Assembly: GCF_009830105.1 (NCBI RefSeq)
Contig: NZ_WURB01000012.1
Coordinates: forward strand, 62,001 to 126,000
Length of the DNA: 64,000 nt
Origin: Microvirga makkahensis
GTDB taxonomy: Bacteria > Pseudomonadota > Alphaproteobacteria > Rhizobiales > Beijerinckiaceae
Direction of reading: 5' to 3'
The notes beneath the pieces are model-generated. The model made no database searches. It saw nothing but the letters and a program-made list of their open reading frames with translations, and was not told the DNA's origin. Both the position numbers and the translations under genes were made by a program. The stretch's first letter is position 1. Each line of letters begins with the position of its first letter. Shown here in pieces: positions 27,944 to 36,752 of the stretch.

Positions 27944-29143
27944 ATGGCAGGTGCACATCAGGACATCGCGAAGCTCAAGTGGGAAGATCCGCTCCTCCTC
28001 GACGAGCTGCTCACCGACGACGAGCGCATGATCCGCGACACGGCGCGCGCCTATGCCCAGGACAGGCTCCTGCCGCGCGTGATCGAGGCCTACCGGGAGG
28101 AGCGCACCGACCGCGAGATCTTCAACGAGATGGGCGAGCTCGGCCTCCTGGGCGTGACCCTGCCGGAGGAATACGGCTGCGCCGGCGCCTCCTATGTGGC
28201 CTACGGTCTCGTGGCCCGCGAGGTGGAGCGCGTCGATTCCGGCTACCGCTCCATGATGAGCGTGCAGTCCTCCCTGGTGATGTACCCGATCTATGCCTAC
28301 GGTTCCGAGGAGCAGCGCCGGAAGTACCTGCCCAAGCTCGCCTCGGGAGAGTTCGTGGGCTGTTTCGGCCTGACCGAGCCGGATGCGGGCTCCGATCCGG
28401 CCGGGATGAAGACCCGCGCCGAGAAGATCGAGGGCGGCTATCGCCTGAAGGGTTCGAAGATGTGGATCTCGAACTCCCCCATCGCGGACGTGTTCGTGGT
28501 GTGGGCGAAGTCGGAGGCTCATGACAACCAGATCCGCGGCTTCGTGCTGGACAAGGGCATGAAGGGGCTTTCCGCTCCGAAGATCGGCGGCAAGCTCAGC
28601 TTGCGCGCCTCGATCACCGGCGAGATCGTCATGGACGGCGTCGAGGTGGGCGAGGACGCGCTCCTGCCGAACGTCTCCGGCCTGAAGGGTCCCTTCGGCT
28701 GCCTCAACCGGGCGCGTTACGGCATCTCCTGGGGCGCCATGGGCGCGGCCGAGGATTGCTGGCACCGGGCCCGCCAGTACACGCTCGACCGCAAGCAGTT
28801 CGACAAGCCGCTCGCGGCGACCCAGCTCGTCCAGAAGAAGCTCGCCGACATGATGACCGAGATCACGCTCGGTCTCCACGCCAGCCTGCGCGTCGGCCGC
28901 CTCTTCGACGAGGGCCGCATGGCTCCCGAGATGATCTCGCTCGTCAAGCGCAACAATTGCGGAAAGGCGCTCGAGATTGCCCGAATGGCGCGCGACATGC
29001 ACGGCGGCAACGGCATCCAGGAGGAATACCACGTCATGCGCCACGCTCAGAACCTGGAGACCGTGAACACCTATGAGGGCACGCACGACGTGCACGCCCT
29101 CATCCTGGGGCGTGCGCAGACGGGCCTGCAGGCGTTCTTCTGA
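27944..29143 (+). CDS. gcdH: Glutaryl-CoA dehydrogenase
   Basis: A 399-residue FAD acyl-CoA dehydrogenase that converts glutaryl-CoA to crotonyl-CoA and CO2 in lysine/glutarate breakdown. The N-terminus [20 protein letters not shown] and the block [18 protein letters not shown] are typical of GcdH. The catalytic base is Glu378 in [25 protein letters not shown] lies 9 bases before ATG 27944; a TTG at 27935 is in frame but less likely. It leads an operon with a DapB-like reductase and a class III CoA-transferase, and faces a LysR regulator. Confidence 0.93.
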   Translation: MAGAHQDIAKLKWEDPLLLDELLTDDERMIRDTARAYAQDRLLPRVIEAYREERTDREIFNEMGELGLLGVTLPEEYGCAGASYVAYGLVAREVERVDSGYRSMMSVQSSLVMYPIYAYGSEEQRRKYLPKLASGEFVGCFGLTEPDAGSDPAGMKTRAEKIEGGYRLKGSKMWISNSPIADVFVVWAKSEAHDNQIRGFVLDKGMKGLSAPKIGGKLSLRASITGEIVMDGVEVGEDALLPNVSGLKGPFGCLNRARYGISWGAMGAAEDCWHRARQYTLDRKQFDKPLAATQLVQKKLADMMTEITLGLHASLRVGRLFDEGRMAPEMISLVKRNNCGKALEIARMARDMHGGNGIQEEYHVMRHAQNLETVNTYEGTHDVHALILGRAQTGLQAFF

Positions 29144-29158
29144 GATAGGAACGGGATC

Positions 29159-29965
29159 ATGCCTCTTCGGATCACCCTGGCCGGGTCGACGGGATGGGTC
29201 GGCAAAGCACTGGTCGCGGCGATTGCCGCTTCCGACGATCTGGAACTCGTCGGCGCCGTCAGCCGCAGCGCGGCGGGCCAGGATGCCGGCGAGGCGGCGG
29301 GGCTTTCCCGTCTCGGCGTCGCGATCAGCGGGACTCTCGAAGAGGCATTGGCGGCCCCCTCCGACGTGGTGATCGACTATACCAAGCCCGGCGCGGTCAA
29401 GGCGCATGCCCTCACCGCGCTGGCCCGGGGGCGCTCCTTGGTGATCGGCACGTCGGGTCTCTCCGCCGAGGATTATGCGGAGATCGATCGGGTTGCGCTC
29501 GAAGCCGAGCGGGGCGTGCTGGCGGCCGGAAACTTCTCGATCACGGCGACGCTCCTGCGCCGCTTTGCGCTGGAAGCCGCCCGTTATGTACCGGATGTGG
29601 AGGTCATCGACTACGCTTCGGCGAAGAAGCCGGACACGCCCTCCGGCACGGCGCGGGAACTCGCCGAGCTTCTCAGCGAGGTGCGCCAGCCCGCGACATC
29701 GAAGCCGGTCGATGAGCTGACCGGCGTGCGGGAAACCCGCGGCGGCACTCTCGGTGCAAAGCTCCCGGTGCAGGTTCACTCCCTGCGCATGCCATCCTTC
29801 GTCCTGTCCTGCGAGGCGGTGTTCGGCGCGGACAACGAGCGCCTCGTGCTCCGTCACGACGCGGGATCCTCGGCCGCCCCTTACGTCGCCGGCACCCTTC
29901 TGGCTGCGCGCCGTGTCTTTTCCTTCATCGGATTGAAGCGCGGCCTCGATGCCGTAATGGATTGA
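29159..29965 (+). CDS. Dihydrodipicolinate reductase (DapB)-like protein lacking the catalytic His
   Basis: A 268-residue NAD(P)-binding protein of the DapB fold. The dinucleotide loop is AGSTGWVGKA (8-17), followed by DVVIDYTKPGAV, GTSGLS and AAGNFSITATLLRRF, all at DapB-like positions. The substrate motif of true DapB, HHRHK before DAPSGTA, reads ASAKK followed by PDTPSGTA (153-165). The catalytic His is therefore missing, while the Lys (157) and the SGTA loop remain. It sits between gcdH and a CoA-transferase, a catabolic setting, not a lysine biosynthesis one. It may act on a different cyclic imine or have another role. A standard dapB presumably exists elsewhere. Confidence 0.75.
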   Translation: MPLRITLAGSTGWVGKALVAAIAASDDLELVGAVSRSAAGQDAGEAAGLSRLGVAISGTLEEALAAPSDVVIDYTKPGAVKAHALTALARGRSLVIGTSGLSAEDYAEIDRVALEAERGVLAAGNFSITATLLRRFALEAARYVPDVEVIDYASAKKPDTPSGTARELAELLSEVRQPATSKPVDELTGVRETRGGTLGAKLPVQVHSLRMPSFVLSCEAVFGADNERLVLRHDAGSSAAPYVAGTLLAARRVFSFIGLKRGLDAVMD

Positions 29966-29971
29966 TCGTTC

Positions 29972-31144
29972 ATGAAACCGCTTGCAGGCCTCAAGGTTCT
30001 CGAACTCGCCCGCATTCTCGCCGGCCCCTGGGTCGGTCAGATGCTCGCCGATCTCGGCGCCGACGTGGTGAAGGTGGAGCGTCCCGGTGCGGGCGACGAC
30101 ACGCGCGGCTGGGGGCCACCCTTCGTGGAGGCCGCCGATGGCGGGGATCTGTCTGCCGCTTACTTCCATTCCTGCAATCGCGGCAAGCGCTCCATCGCGG
30201 TCGATTTCGAGAGCGCCGAAGGCCAAGCCCTCGTGCGCAAGCTCGCGGCCCATGCGGACGTGGTGATCGAGAACTTCAAGGTCGGCGGGTTGAAGAAGTA
30301 CGGTCTCGATTACGAAAGCCTGAAAGCCGGCAATCCGCGTCTCGTCTATTGCTCCATTACCGGCTTCGGCCAGAACGGTCCCTATGCCTCGCGGGCGGGC
30401 TACGACTTCATGATCCAGGGCCTCGGCGGCATCATGGACCTGACCGGCGATCCGGAGGGGGAGCCGCAGAAGATCGGTGTGGCCTATGTCGATATCTTCA
30501 CCGGCGTCTACTCGGTGGTCGGCATTCTCGCGGCTCTCCGCCGTCGCGACCAGACGGGTGAGGGCGCGCATCTCGACATGGCGCTCCTCGACGTGCAGAC
30601 GAGCGTGCTGGCCAACCAGGCCATGAACTATCTGGCTTCCGGTACATCACCGCGGCGCATGGGCAATGCGCATCCCAACATCGTGCCCTATCAGGTTTTC
30701 CCGGTTTCCGACGGTCATGTCATCGTGGCGGTGGGCAACGACGGGCAATTCTCCCGCTTCGTCGCCGTTCTGGGGCAGCCCGAACTCGCTCAGGACGAGC
30801 GTTTCGCCACCAATGCGGGCCGCGTGCGGCACCGCGCCGAACTCGTGCCGGTCCTGACCGGGCTCACGCTCCAAACGACGCGGGAAGCCTTGCTCTCGGC
30901 GCTCGAGAAACAGGGCGTGCCTGCGGGCCCCATCAACACGGTGGCGGATGTTTTCGCCGATCCTCAGGTGATCGCGCGCGGCATGAGGATCGATCTTCCC
31001 TCGTCGTTCGCGAAGGGCGGCGCGATTCCCTCCGTGCGCTCGCCCATTGTCATGAACGGCGAACCGATGGCGGCTGCCTGCCCCTCGCCGCGCCTGGGCG
31101 AACATACGGATGAAGTGCTGAACGACCCGTCCTGGATGGCCTAG
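29972..31144 (+). CDS. CaiB/BaiF family class III CoA-transferase, probably glutarate/succinyl-CoA type
   Basis: A 390-residue class III CoA-transferase. It opens MKPLAGLKVLELARILAGPW, the family start, and continues with ADLGADVVKVERPGAGDDTR, SCNRGKRSIAVDFES and YCSITGFGQNGPYASRAGYD. The segment GAHLDMALLDVQ carries the Asp expected to form the acyl-enzyme, although I assign that residue by analogy only. It is transcribed with gcdH, so moving CoA from succinyl-CoA to glutarate (as in human SUGCT) is the likely reaction. It begins 6 bases after the DapB-like gene and ends at a palindromic repeat. Confidence 0.88.
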   Translation: MKPLAGLKVLELARILAGPWVGQMLADLGADVVKVERPGAGDDTRGWGPPFVEAADGGDLSAAYFHSCNRGKRSIAVDFESAEGQALVRKLAAHADVVIENFKVGGLKKYGLDYESLKAGNPRLVYCSITGFGQNGPYASRAGYDFMIQGLGGIMDLTGDPEGEPQKIGVAYVDIFTGVYSVVGILAALRRRDQTGEGAHLDMALLDVQTSVLANQAMNYLASGTSPRRMGNAHPNIVPYQVFPVSDGHVIVAVGNDGQFSRFVAVLGQPELAQDERFATNAGRVRHRAELVPVLTGLTLQTTREALLSALEKQGVPAGPINTVADVFADPQVIARGMRIDLPSSFAKGGAIPSVRSPIVMNGEPMAAACPSPRLGEHTDEVLNDPSWMA

Positions 31145-31178
31145 AACATCGGACCGAGAGGGATTCGGCTTTCGGTCC
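31141..31178. repeat. Second copy of the TAGAACATCG-type palindromic repeat
   Basis: CTAGAACATC is followed by GGACCGAGAG (31151-31160) and CTTTCGGTCC (31169-31178), a 10-bp stem with one mismatch. The opening matches the repeat at 7351. It lies between the converging CoA-transferase and TetR genes and overlaps the CoA-transferase stop codon, so it may also act as a terminator for both. Confidence 0.55.
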
Positions 31179-31184
31179 AGTGCC

Positions 31185-31754
31185 CTAAGGGGCGATACCC
31201 TTGGTGAGCAGGCGGTTGATCATACCGACGATCCGCTCCCGATCCTCGTCCGAGAACGGACTGAGATTGTGCATCTCGAGATTGCTCAGGCCCTGGACGG
31301 CGAGCCAGCCGAGCAGGGCGGACTCGGCGTCGTCCGAGCTGGTTTTGATCTGCTCTACCGTTGCGGAGATCACCTGCCGAACAGGATCGAGCAGGCGCGG
31401 GTTTTCGGCTGCCGCCGCCATCATGCCCGTGGCGATCTCCTGCATCTTGCCCCCGCAGTACATGTTCAGCAGGCTTGTCGTGACCACCCGTGCCTCCAGG
31501 TTGGGGCCAGGCCCTATCTGGGCGCGCAGCGCCTCCCTGGCTTCGGCGACCTGGTCGATCATGCGCTGGATCATGGCTTGCAGCAGCGCATCCTTGGTCG
31601 GGAAGTTATAGAGAAGTCCGCCCTTGCTGAGACCGGCTCGCTCGGCCACCGCTTCGAGGGTGAGCCGTCCCGCGCCGATTTCTGCAACAAGTTCCGCGGC
31701 CGCATCGAGAATCTTCTCGCGGGAACTCTTGCGGCCTCGGGCATTCTCTAACAT
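31185..31754 (-). CDS. TetR family repressor of the adjacent RND efflux operon
   Basis: A TetR/AcrR-type regulator of 189 residues. Its helix-turn-helix reads LTLEAVAERAGLSKGGLLYNFPTKDALLQ (in part), and the C-terminal ligand domain is of the type found beside RND pumps. ATG 31754 is chosen with AAGAG upstream; a TTG at 31769 is in frame. It is divergent from the RND adaptor gene, and the 145-base gap contains a near-perfect palindrome of AcrR-operator style (31774-31787). The gene probably represses both itself and the pump until a drug or metabolite binds. Confidence 0.88.
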   Translation of the reverse strand: MLENARGRKSSREKILDAAAELVAEIGAGRLTLEAVAERAGLSKGGLLYNFPTKDALLQAMIQRMIDQVAEAREALRAQIGPGPNLEARVVTTSLLNMYCGGKMQEIATGMMAAAAENPRLLDPVRQVISATVEQIKTSSDDAESALLGWLAVQGLSNLEMHNLSPFSDEDRERIVGMINRLLTKGIAP

Positions 31755-31773
31755 TCGCAACTCTTGCAACTAA

Positions 31774-31787
31774 ACCGTCCGGTCGGT
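31774..31787. promoter_or_regulatory. Putative TetR operator
   Basis: ACCGTCCGGTCGGT is a 14-base palindrome with a single mismatched pair, next to TATATAAAT. It begins 20 bases upstream of the tetR start. TetR regulators of RND pumps often bind ACCGACCGG-like sequences. Confidence 0.55.
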
Positions 31788-31861
31788 ATATAAATGGTGC
31801 CGCAGCATTAGCGTCAAGGGCAAGTTGAGCTGATGCCGCACCTCCAAACCATAAGTCTGTA

Positions 31862-31876
31862 ACCCGTCTGACGGGT
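31862..31876. promoter_or_regulatory. Palindrome upstream of the RND adaptor gene
   Basis: ACCCGTC and GACGGGT form perfect 7-bp arms around a single T, ending 22 bases before the adaptor start codon. It could be an operator half-site pair. With a one-base centre it cannot form a normal RNA hairpin loop, so protein binding is more likely. Confidence 0.35.
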
Positions 31877-31898
31877 GTGTAACTCCTGGAAGAAGCCC

Positions 31899-33032
31899 AT
31901 GAAACGGCGCATCATCGTCAGCCTCGTCTTTATCCTTGCGATCTTGCTCTGTGCCGGACTGGTGGGGTTCAACCTGTTCCGGGACAAGATGATCACGCAG
32001 TTCTTCGCCAACATGCAGCCGCCGCCGCAGACCGTGACGTCTGTCAAGGTCGAGGCGAAGACCTGGACGCCCAGCATCAGCGCCATCGGTACCGCCAAGG
32101 CTGCGAACGGCGTGGAACTCGCCGTTCAGGTCGGCGGCGTGGTGAAGAGCATCAACTTCAAGCCCAACCAGAACGTCGAGGAAGGCACCGTGCTGGTGCA
32201 GCTTGATGATGCGGTCGATCAGGCCGATCTCGCCAATGTTCAGGCGCAGGTGAAGCTCGCCGAGGCCAATTTCGAGCGCTCGCGGCAGCTGGCTTCCCGC
32301 GGCATCGCCGCCGAGGCAACCTTCGAGCAGAACCAGGCCCAGCTGGCGACCTCCCGTGCCCAGGAGGCGCGCGTGAGAGCCGTGATCGATCAGAAGGCCC
32401 TGAAGGCGCCGTTCTCCGGCATTATCGGAATCCCGCAGATCGACGTGGGTCAATACATTCAGCCCGGAACGGTCGTGGCGAGCTTCCAGGACCTGTCGTC
32501 CATGAAGGTGGATTTCACGGTGCCTGAGCAGATGGCGGTGAACGTCAAGCTCGGCCAGGAGGTCCGCGTCGGCGTGAGGGAGGGCGATCTTCCCTTCAAG
32601 GGCCACGTCATCGGCAAGGATCCCCGCGTCGACCCCAAGACCCGTCTCGTAGCCGTGCAGGCAGTGGTCGAGGACAACAAGGACGGCGCGATCCTGCCCG
32701 GTCAGTTCCTCCACGTGGAGGTGGTTCTGCCTGAGGAGCCCAACGTCATCACCGTGCCACAGACGGCGGTTATCACGAGCCTCTATGGTGATTATGTCTA
32801 CGCGATCGAGCAGGAAGAGCGGGCAGGCAGCCAAGTTCAGGTGGCACGCCAGATCTTCGTGAAGACCGGCCGCCGCCGCAGCGGTGTTCTCGAGATCATT
32901 TCCGGCATTGCGCCCGGCCAGCAGGTCGTCGCCTCGGGGCAGAACAAGCTGCAGGCCGGTGCCACGGTCAAGATCAACAACACCATTGATGTGACGAAGC
33001 TCGACGCGAGTGGGCTCGCGGACGGTCAATAG
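31899..33032 (+). CDS. RND efflux periplasmic adaptor subunit (membrane fusion protein)
   Basis: A 377-residue adaptor with an N-terminal membrane anchor (RIIVSLVFILAILLCAGLVGFNLF), short for this family and MexH-like in layout. Lipoyl-type halves flank a helical hairpin: ELAVQVGGVVKSINFKPNQNVEEG, then LANVQAQVKLAEANFERSRQLASRG, then KALKAPFSGIIGIPQIDVGQYIQPG. GGAAG precedes ATG 31899. It links the inner-membrane pump encoded 10 bases downstream to an outer-membrane channel that is not encoded here. Expression is probably controlled by the divergent TetR. Confidence 0.92.
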   Translation: MKRRIIVSLVFILAILLCAGLVGFNLFRDKMITQFFANMQPPPQTVTSVKVEAKTWTPSISAIGTAKAANGVELAVQVGGVVKSINFKPNQNVEEGTVLVQLDDAVDQADLANVQAQVKLAEANFERSRQLASRGIAAEATFEQNQAQLATSRAQEARVRAVIDQKALKAPFSGIIGIPQIDVGQYIQPGTVVASFQDLSSMKVDFTVPEQMAVNVKLGQEVRVGVREGDLPFKGHVIGKDPRVDPKTRLVAVQAVVEDNKDGAILPGQFLHVEVVLPEEPNVITVPQTAVITSLYGDYVYAIEQEERAGSQVQVARQIFVKTGRRRSGVLEIISGIAPGQQVVASGQNKLQAGATVKINNTIDVTKLDASGLADGQ

Positions 33033-33042
33033 GCAACACGCC

Positions 33043-36000
33043 ATGAGTTTCACAGAGCTTTTCATCCGTCGCCCCGTCTTGTCGATGGTGGTGAGTCTCC
33101 TGATCCTGCTGCTCGGCGCACAGGGTCTGATGAACCTCCAGGTGCGCCAATATCCTGAGGTCGAGGAGACCACGATCACCATCACGACGGCCTATACGGG
33201 CGCGAGCGCCGACCTGATCCAGGGCTTCATCAGCACGCCCATCGCCAAGTCCGTGTCGAGCGCGGAAGGCGTCGATTACGTAACGACTCAGAGCCGTCTC
33301 GGCGTGAGCACGGTTTCAGTGCGCATGCGCCTGAACACGGATCCGAACGCGGCGCTGACCGAGGTCACCGCCAAGGTGCAGCAGGTGCGCGCGCAGTTGC
33401 CGCAGGAGGCCGAGGATCCCGTGATCGTGAAGGGCACGGGCCAGACCTTCGCCCTCATGTACATCACCTTCGCCAGTACGGAGATGACGCCCGAGCAGGT
33501 ATCGGAATTCCTGACCCGCGTGGTGCAGCCGCGCTTTGCGACGCTCGATGGCGTCGGTAATGCCGAGATCCTCGGCGGGCGCGATTTCGCGATGCGCGTG
33601 TGGATCGACCCCGTGCGTCTTGCCGCCCGCGGCGTGACGGCGGGTGACGTGGTTTCGGCGATCGGCGCCAACAACTTCCTCGCGGCGCCGGGCAAGACAC
33701 AGAACGAGTATGTCGCGTATTCGCTGCAGATGCAGACCACCCTGCAGACGCCGGAAACCTTCGGCGCGCTGCCGATCCGCTCCAATGGCGATCAGGTCAT
33801 CCGCCTGCGCGATGTGGCGGATGTGGAACTGGGGCCCGAGAGTACCGACGTGAAAGTGAGCTTCAACGGCAAGGAGGGCACCTTCATCGGCGTTACGCCG
33901 ACGCCCTCCGCGAACCCGCTCACGGTAGCAGAGGAAGTCACGAGGGCCATCGAAGAGATCCGCTCGACCCTCCCCAAGGGTATGACGGTGCAGATCGTCT
34001 ACGACGCGTCGGACTTCATCTCGGCCTCCATCGAGGAAGTGTTCAAGACCATCGGCGAAGCCGCGCTCATCGTCGTGGTGGTGATCCTGCTGTTCCTGGG
34101 CTCCTTCCGCTCGGTGCTGATCCCCATCGTCACGATTCCGCTCTCGCTCATCGGCGTATGCTTCTTCCTTTACGCACTGGGATATTCGATCAACCTCCTG
34201 ACCCTGCTGGCGATGGTGCTCGCCATCGGTCTCGTGGTGGACGACGCAATCGTGGTCTTGGAGAATATCCACCGGCACATCGAGGAAGGGTTGAAGCCGG
34301 TCGACGCGGCCATCGTGGGAATGAAGGAAATCTTCCTGCCCATCGTATCGATGACTATCACCCTGGCGGCCGTGTATGCGCCTATCGGCTTCACGCAAGG
34401 CCTGACCGGTTCGCTCTTCCGCGAATTCGCGTTCACTCTCGCAGGCTCGGTAATCATCTCGGGCATCATTGCGGTCACCCTCTCGCCCATGATGTCCTCC
34501 AAGCTCCTGAAGCCCCATGCCGCTCAAGGCCGCTTCGCCGGGTTCGTGGACCGCACTTTCACGCGCCTGGAGGACTGGTACGGGCGACGCCTGAAGGGCT
34601 CGCTGGACTATCGTCCTGTCACGCTCGTCATCGTGATGATGCTGCTTGCGACCACGGGATACCTCTTCTCGAAGACCTCGTCCGAGCTCGCGCCGGAAGA
34701 GGATCAGGGTGCCTATCTCGGCCTCGTCAACGCGCCGAAATACGCAACGGCCGATTACACGCAGACCTTCGCACAGCAGTTCACCAAGGCTGGCGAGACG
34801 ATCCCCGAGATCGACGCCAACTTCCTGATCGTCGGCACCGACGGCGGCGGCGGCGGCTTCGTGGGTTTCAAGCTGAAGCCGTGGAACGAACGCGAGAAGA
34901 AAGGTGCCGAGACCAAGCAGGAGATTCAGAACCTGCTGGACGAGAACGGTGGCCTCCAGGCCTTCGTCTTCGCGCCCCCGTCCCTGCCAGGTGCCGGTGG
35001 CGGCCTCCCGATCCAGTATGTGCTGCGGACCATCGGCGATCCGGCGCAGGCCTACGAGGTCGGTGAGCAGGTGCGCCAGCGCGCGCAGAAGTCCGGCAAG
35101 TTCATCGTCGTGCAGAACTCGATCTCCTACGAGACGCCTCGTGCGCGCATCACGGTGGACCGCGACCGTGCGGCGGCTCTCGGAGTGCCGGTGAGCCAGA
35201 TCGGCAGCACGCTCGGCGCGCTCGTCGGCGGCGCTCCGATCTCCAAGTTCGACCGGGACAACCGCAGTTATGACGTCGTGAGTCAGGTCCGCCAATCCGA
35301 TCGCCTGAACCCGGAGCTTCTGGCTCAGTACTATGTGCGGGCGTCGGACGGATCCATGGTTCCGCTCTCGGCGCTCGTGCGCATTGAAACGGATGCCGCA
35401 CCGGCAAGCATCGAGCAGTTCAACCAGCTGAACGCGGCCACGATCTCGGCGCTGCCGCTGCCCGGCGTGACCACCTCGGAGGGATTGGCTACCCTGCGTT
35501 CCATCGCGCGGGAGGTCATGCCCCAGGGCTTCTACGAGGATTATGCCGGACAGTCGCGGCTCGAAGTGCAGGAGGGAAGCTCCATTCTGCTTGCCTTCGG
35601 CCTTGCCATCATCGTGATCTACCTGGTTCTGGCGGCGCAGTTCGAGAGCTTCCGCGATCCGTTCATCATCATGATGTCGGTGCCGCTCTCCATGTTCGGT
35701 GCCATGATCTTCCTGAACGTCGGCCTGGCGACGCTCAACATCTACACGCAGGTCGGCCTGATCACCCTGGTCGGTCTGATCACGAAGCACGGCATTCTGA
35801 TGGTGGAGTTCGCCAACGAACTGAAGGAGAAGCGCGGTGTCAGCAAGCGCGAGGCGATCCAGGAGGCCGCCCGTGTCCGGTTGCGTCCGATTCTCATGAC
35901 CACGGCGGCCATGGTTCTCGGCGTCGCCCCGCTGCTTTATGCCAGCGGCGCGGGGGCTGCGGCCCGCTTCTCCATGGGCCTCGTGATCGCATCGGGCATG

Positions 36001-36126
36001 TCCATCGGCACGATCTTCACGCTCTTCGTGGTGCCGATGTTCTACACCTATATCTCCAAGGAAGCCGTGCGCAGGGAGCGGGAGAGCGAGGAACATGCTC
36101 ACCGCCGGGCCCTCGCAGCGGAGTAA
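33043..36126 (+). CDS. RND multidrug efflux pump, inner-membrane permease (HAE1 family)
   Basis: A 1027-residue proton-driven RND permease. It opens MSFTELFIRRPVLSMVVSLL, has the proton-relay Asp pair in GLVVDDAIVVLENIHRH (helix 4), and carries the pore-domain motif GVSTVSVRMRLNTDPNAALTEV (in part). Twelve helices and two large periplasmic loops are expected. Start ATG 33043 follows the adaptor stop by 10 bases; a GTG at 33010 lies inside the adaptor gene and is less likely. The outer-membrane partner is missing from the cluster. The substrate range cannot be predicted. Confidence 0.95.
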   Translation: MSFTELFIRRPVLSMVVSLLILLLGAQGLMNLQVRQYPEVEETTITITTAYTGASADLIQGFISTPIAKSVSSAEGVDYVTTQSRLGVSTVSVRMRLNTDPNAALTEVTAKVQQVRAQLPQEAEDPVIVKGTGQTFALMYITFASTEMTPEQVSEFLTRVVQPRFATLDGVGNAEILGGRDFAMRVWIDPVRLAARGVTAGDVVSAIGANNFLAAPGKTQNEYVAYSLQMQTTLQTPETFGALPIRSNGDQVIRLRDVADVELGPESTDVKVSFNGKEGTFIGVTPTPSANPLTVAEEVTRAIEEIRSTLPKGMTVQIVYDASDFISASIEEVFKTIGEAALIVVVVILLFLGSFRSVLIPIVTIPLSLIGVCFFLYALGYSINLLTLLAMVLAIGLVVDDAIVVLENIHRHIEEGLKPVDAAIVGMKEIFLPIVSMTITLAAVYAPIGFTQGLTGSLFREFAFTLAGSVIISGIIAVTLSPMMSSKLLKPHAAQGRFAGFVDRTFTRLEDWYGRRLKGSLDYRPVTLVIVMMLLATTGYLFSKTSSELAPEEDQGAYLGLVNAPKYATADYTQTFAQQFTKAGETIPEIDANFLIVGTDGGGGGFVGFKLKPWNEREKKGAETKQEIQNLLDENGGLQAFVFAPPSLPGAGGGLPIQYVLRTIGDPAQAYEVGEQVRQRAQKSGKFIVVQNSISYETPRARITVDRDRAAALGVPVSQIGSTLGALVGGAPISKFDRDNRSYDVVSQVRQSDRLNPELLAQYYVRASDGSMVPLSALVRIETDAAPASIEQFNQLNAATISALPLPGVTTSEGLATLRSIAREVMPQGFYEDYAGQSRLEVQEGSSILLAFGLAIIVIYLVLAAQFESFRDPFIIMMSVPLSMFGAMIFLNVGLATLNIYTQVGLITLVGLITKHGILMVEFANELKEKRGVSKREAIQEAARVRLRPILMTTAAMVLGVAPLLYASGAGAAARFSMGLVIASGMSIGTIFTLFVVPMFYTYISKEAVRRERESEEHAHRRALAAE

Positions 36127-36131
36127 ACGAA

Positions 36132-36159
36132 AATGGCCGGACAGCGATGTCCGGCCATT
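36132..36159. terminator. Bidirectional terminator after the RND operon and the Fur-like gene
   Basis: AATGGCCGGACA and TGTCCGGCCATT form a perfect 12-bp stem with loop GCGA. It begins 6 bases after the pump stop codon. On the minus strand the stem is followed by TTCGTTT after its own TT, giving a weak T-run. That would serve the Fur-like gene ending at 36222. Confidence 0.7.
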
Positions 36160-36221
36160 GCGCATGTCTGCCTTAGGAAAAGGGAGGCATTGAGCGGCTT
36201 ACTTTTCCGTGCTCGCTCAGA

Positions 36222-36680
36222 TCAGCTTTGGCGGTTCAACTCGCCTTCGACCTCCATGAAGGGCGAGACCGACTTGAAGCCGGCCTGCTCGGCGGCTTTG
36301 CGGACGGCCTCCGCCACCTCCGTGGAATGGACCTCGATAGTTTCTCCCGTCTTCGAATCCACGAACATGATCTTCATGGCGTTAACATCCGGCTGGCCGT
36401 GAGAGACCACGTAGGAGTTCTGCGTGGCGAGCCGGTGAACCAGACCGGCATCGCGAAGGAAGTCGAGGGCACGGTAGATCGTCACCGGGGCCAGGCGCTT
36501 CTTGTCGCTGCTGAGACGGTCAACGAGGTCGTATGCGCCCACCGGGCCGCCGCTCTGAACCAGCTCGCGGTAAACGCGCTCACGGATCGGCGTCAGACGA
36601 AGGTTGTTCTGGCGGCAAAGATCGTCTGCACGGCGGAGGAGGTTCTCCTCTTCTTCTTTCCTGACGGCTCTTGTGCTCAT
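36222..36680 (-). CDS. Fur-family regulator without the zinc-binding cysteines
   Basis: A 152-residue protein with a clear Fur-type winged helix (NLRLTPIRERVYRELVQSGGPVGAYDLVDRL and LAPVTIYRALDFLRDAGLVHRL, each in part). The C-terminal part NSYVVSHGQPDVNAMKIMFVDSKTG takes the place of the usual His/Cys-rich region. There is no CxxC pair at all and few His, so structural zinc and perhaps metal sensing are lost. AGGAG lies 8 bases before ATG 36680. The gene is just downstream of a Zur-like gene on the same strand, but has its own 221-base upstream region with a palindrome. Its signal is unknown. Confidence 0.83.
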   Translation of the reverse strand: MSTRAVRKEEEENLLRRADDLCRQNNLRLTPIRERVYRELVQSGGPVGAYDLVDRLSSDKKRLAPVTIYRALDFLRDAGLVHRLATQNSYVVSHGQPDVNAMKIMFVDSKTGETIEVHSTEVAEAVRKAAEQAGFKSVSPFMEVEGELNRQS

Positions 36681-36752
36681 GCGCCACACTCCTGTTATTT
36701 CAAAACCTATCCATTCATATAGGGGAAACAGGGGCTTAACAATGTGTTATCG

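Noticed and set aside
27920..30571. 883-codon open frame on the minus strand
   Set aside because: It is antisense to gcdH, the DapB-like gene and part of the CoA-transferase gene. Composition is His/Arg/Gly-rich without any motif.
33316..36165. 949-codon open frame on the minus strand
   Set aside because: It lies entirely antisense to the RND pump gene, is Arg/His/Asp-rich low-complexity sequence and has no ribosome-binding site. It is a by-product of high GC in the pump gene.
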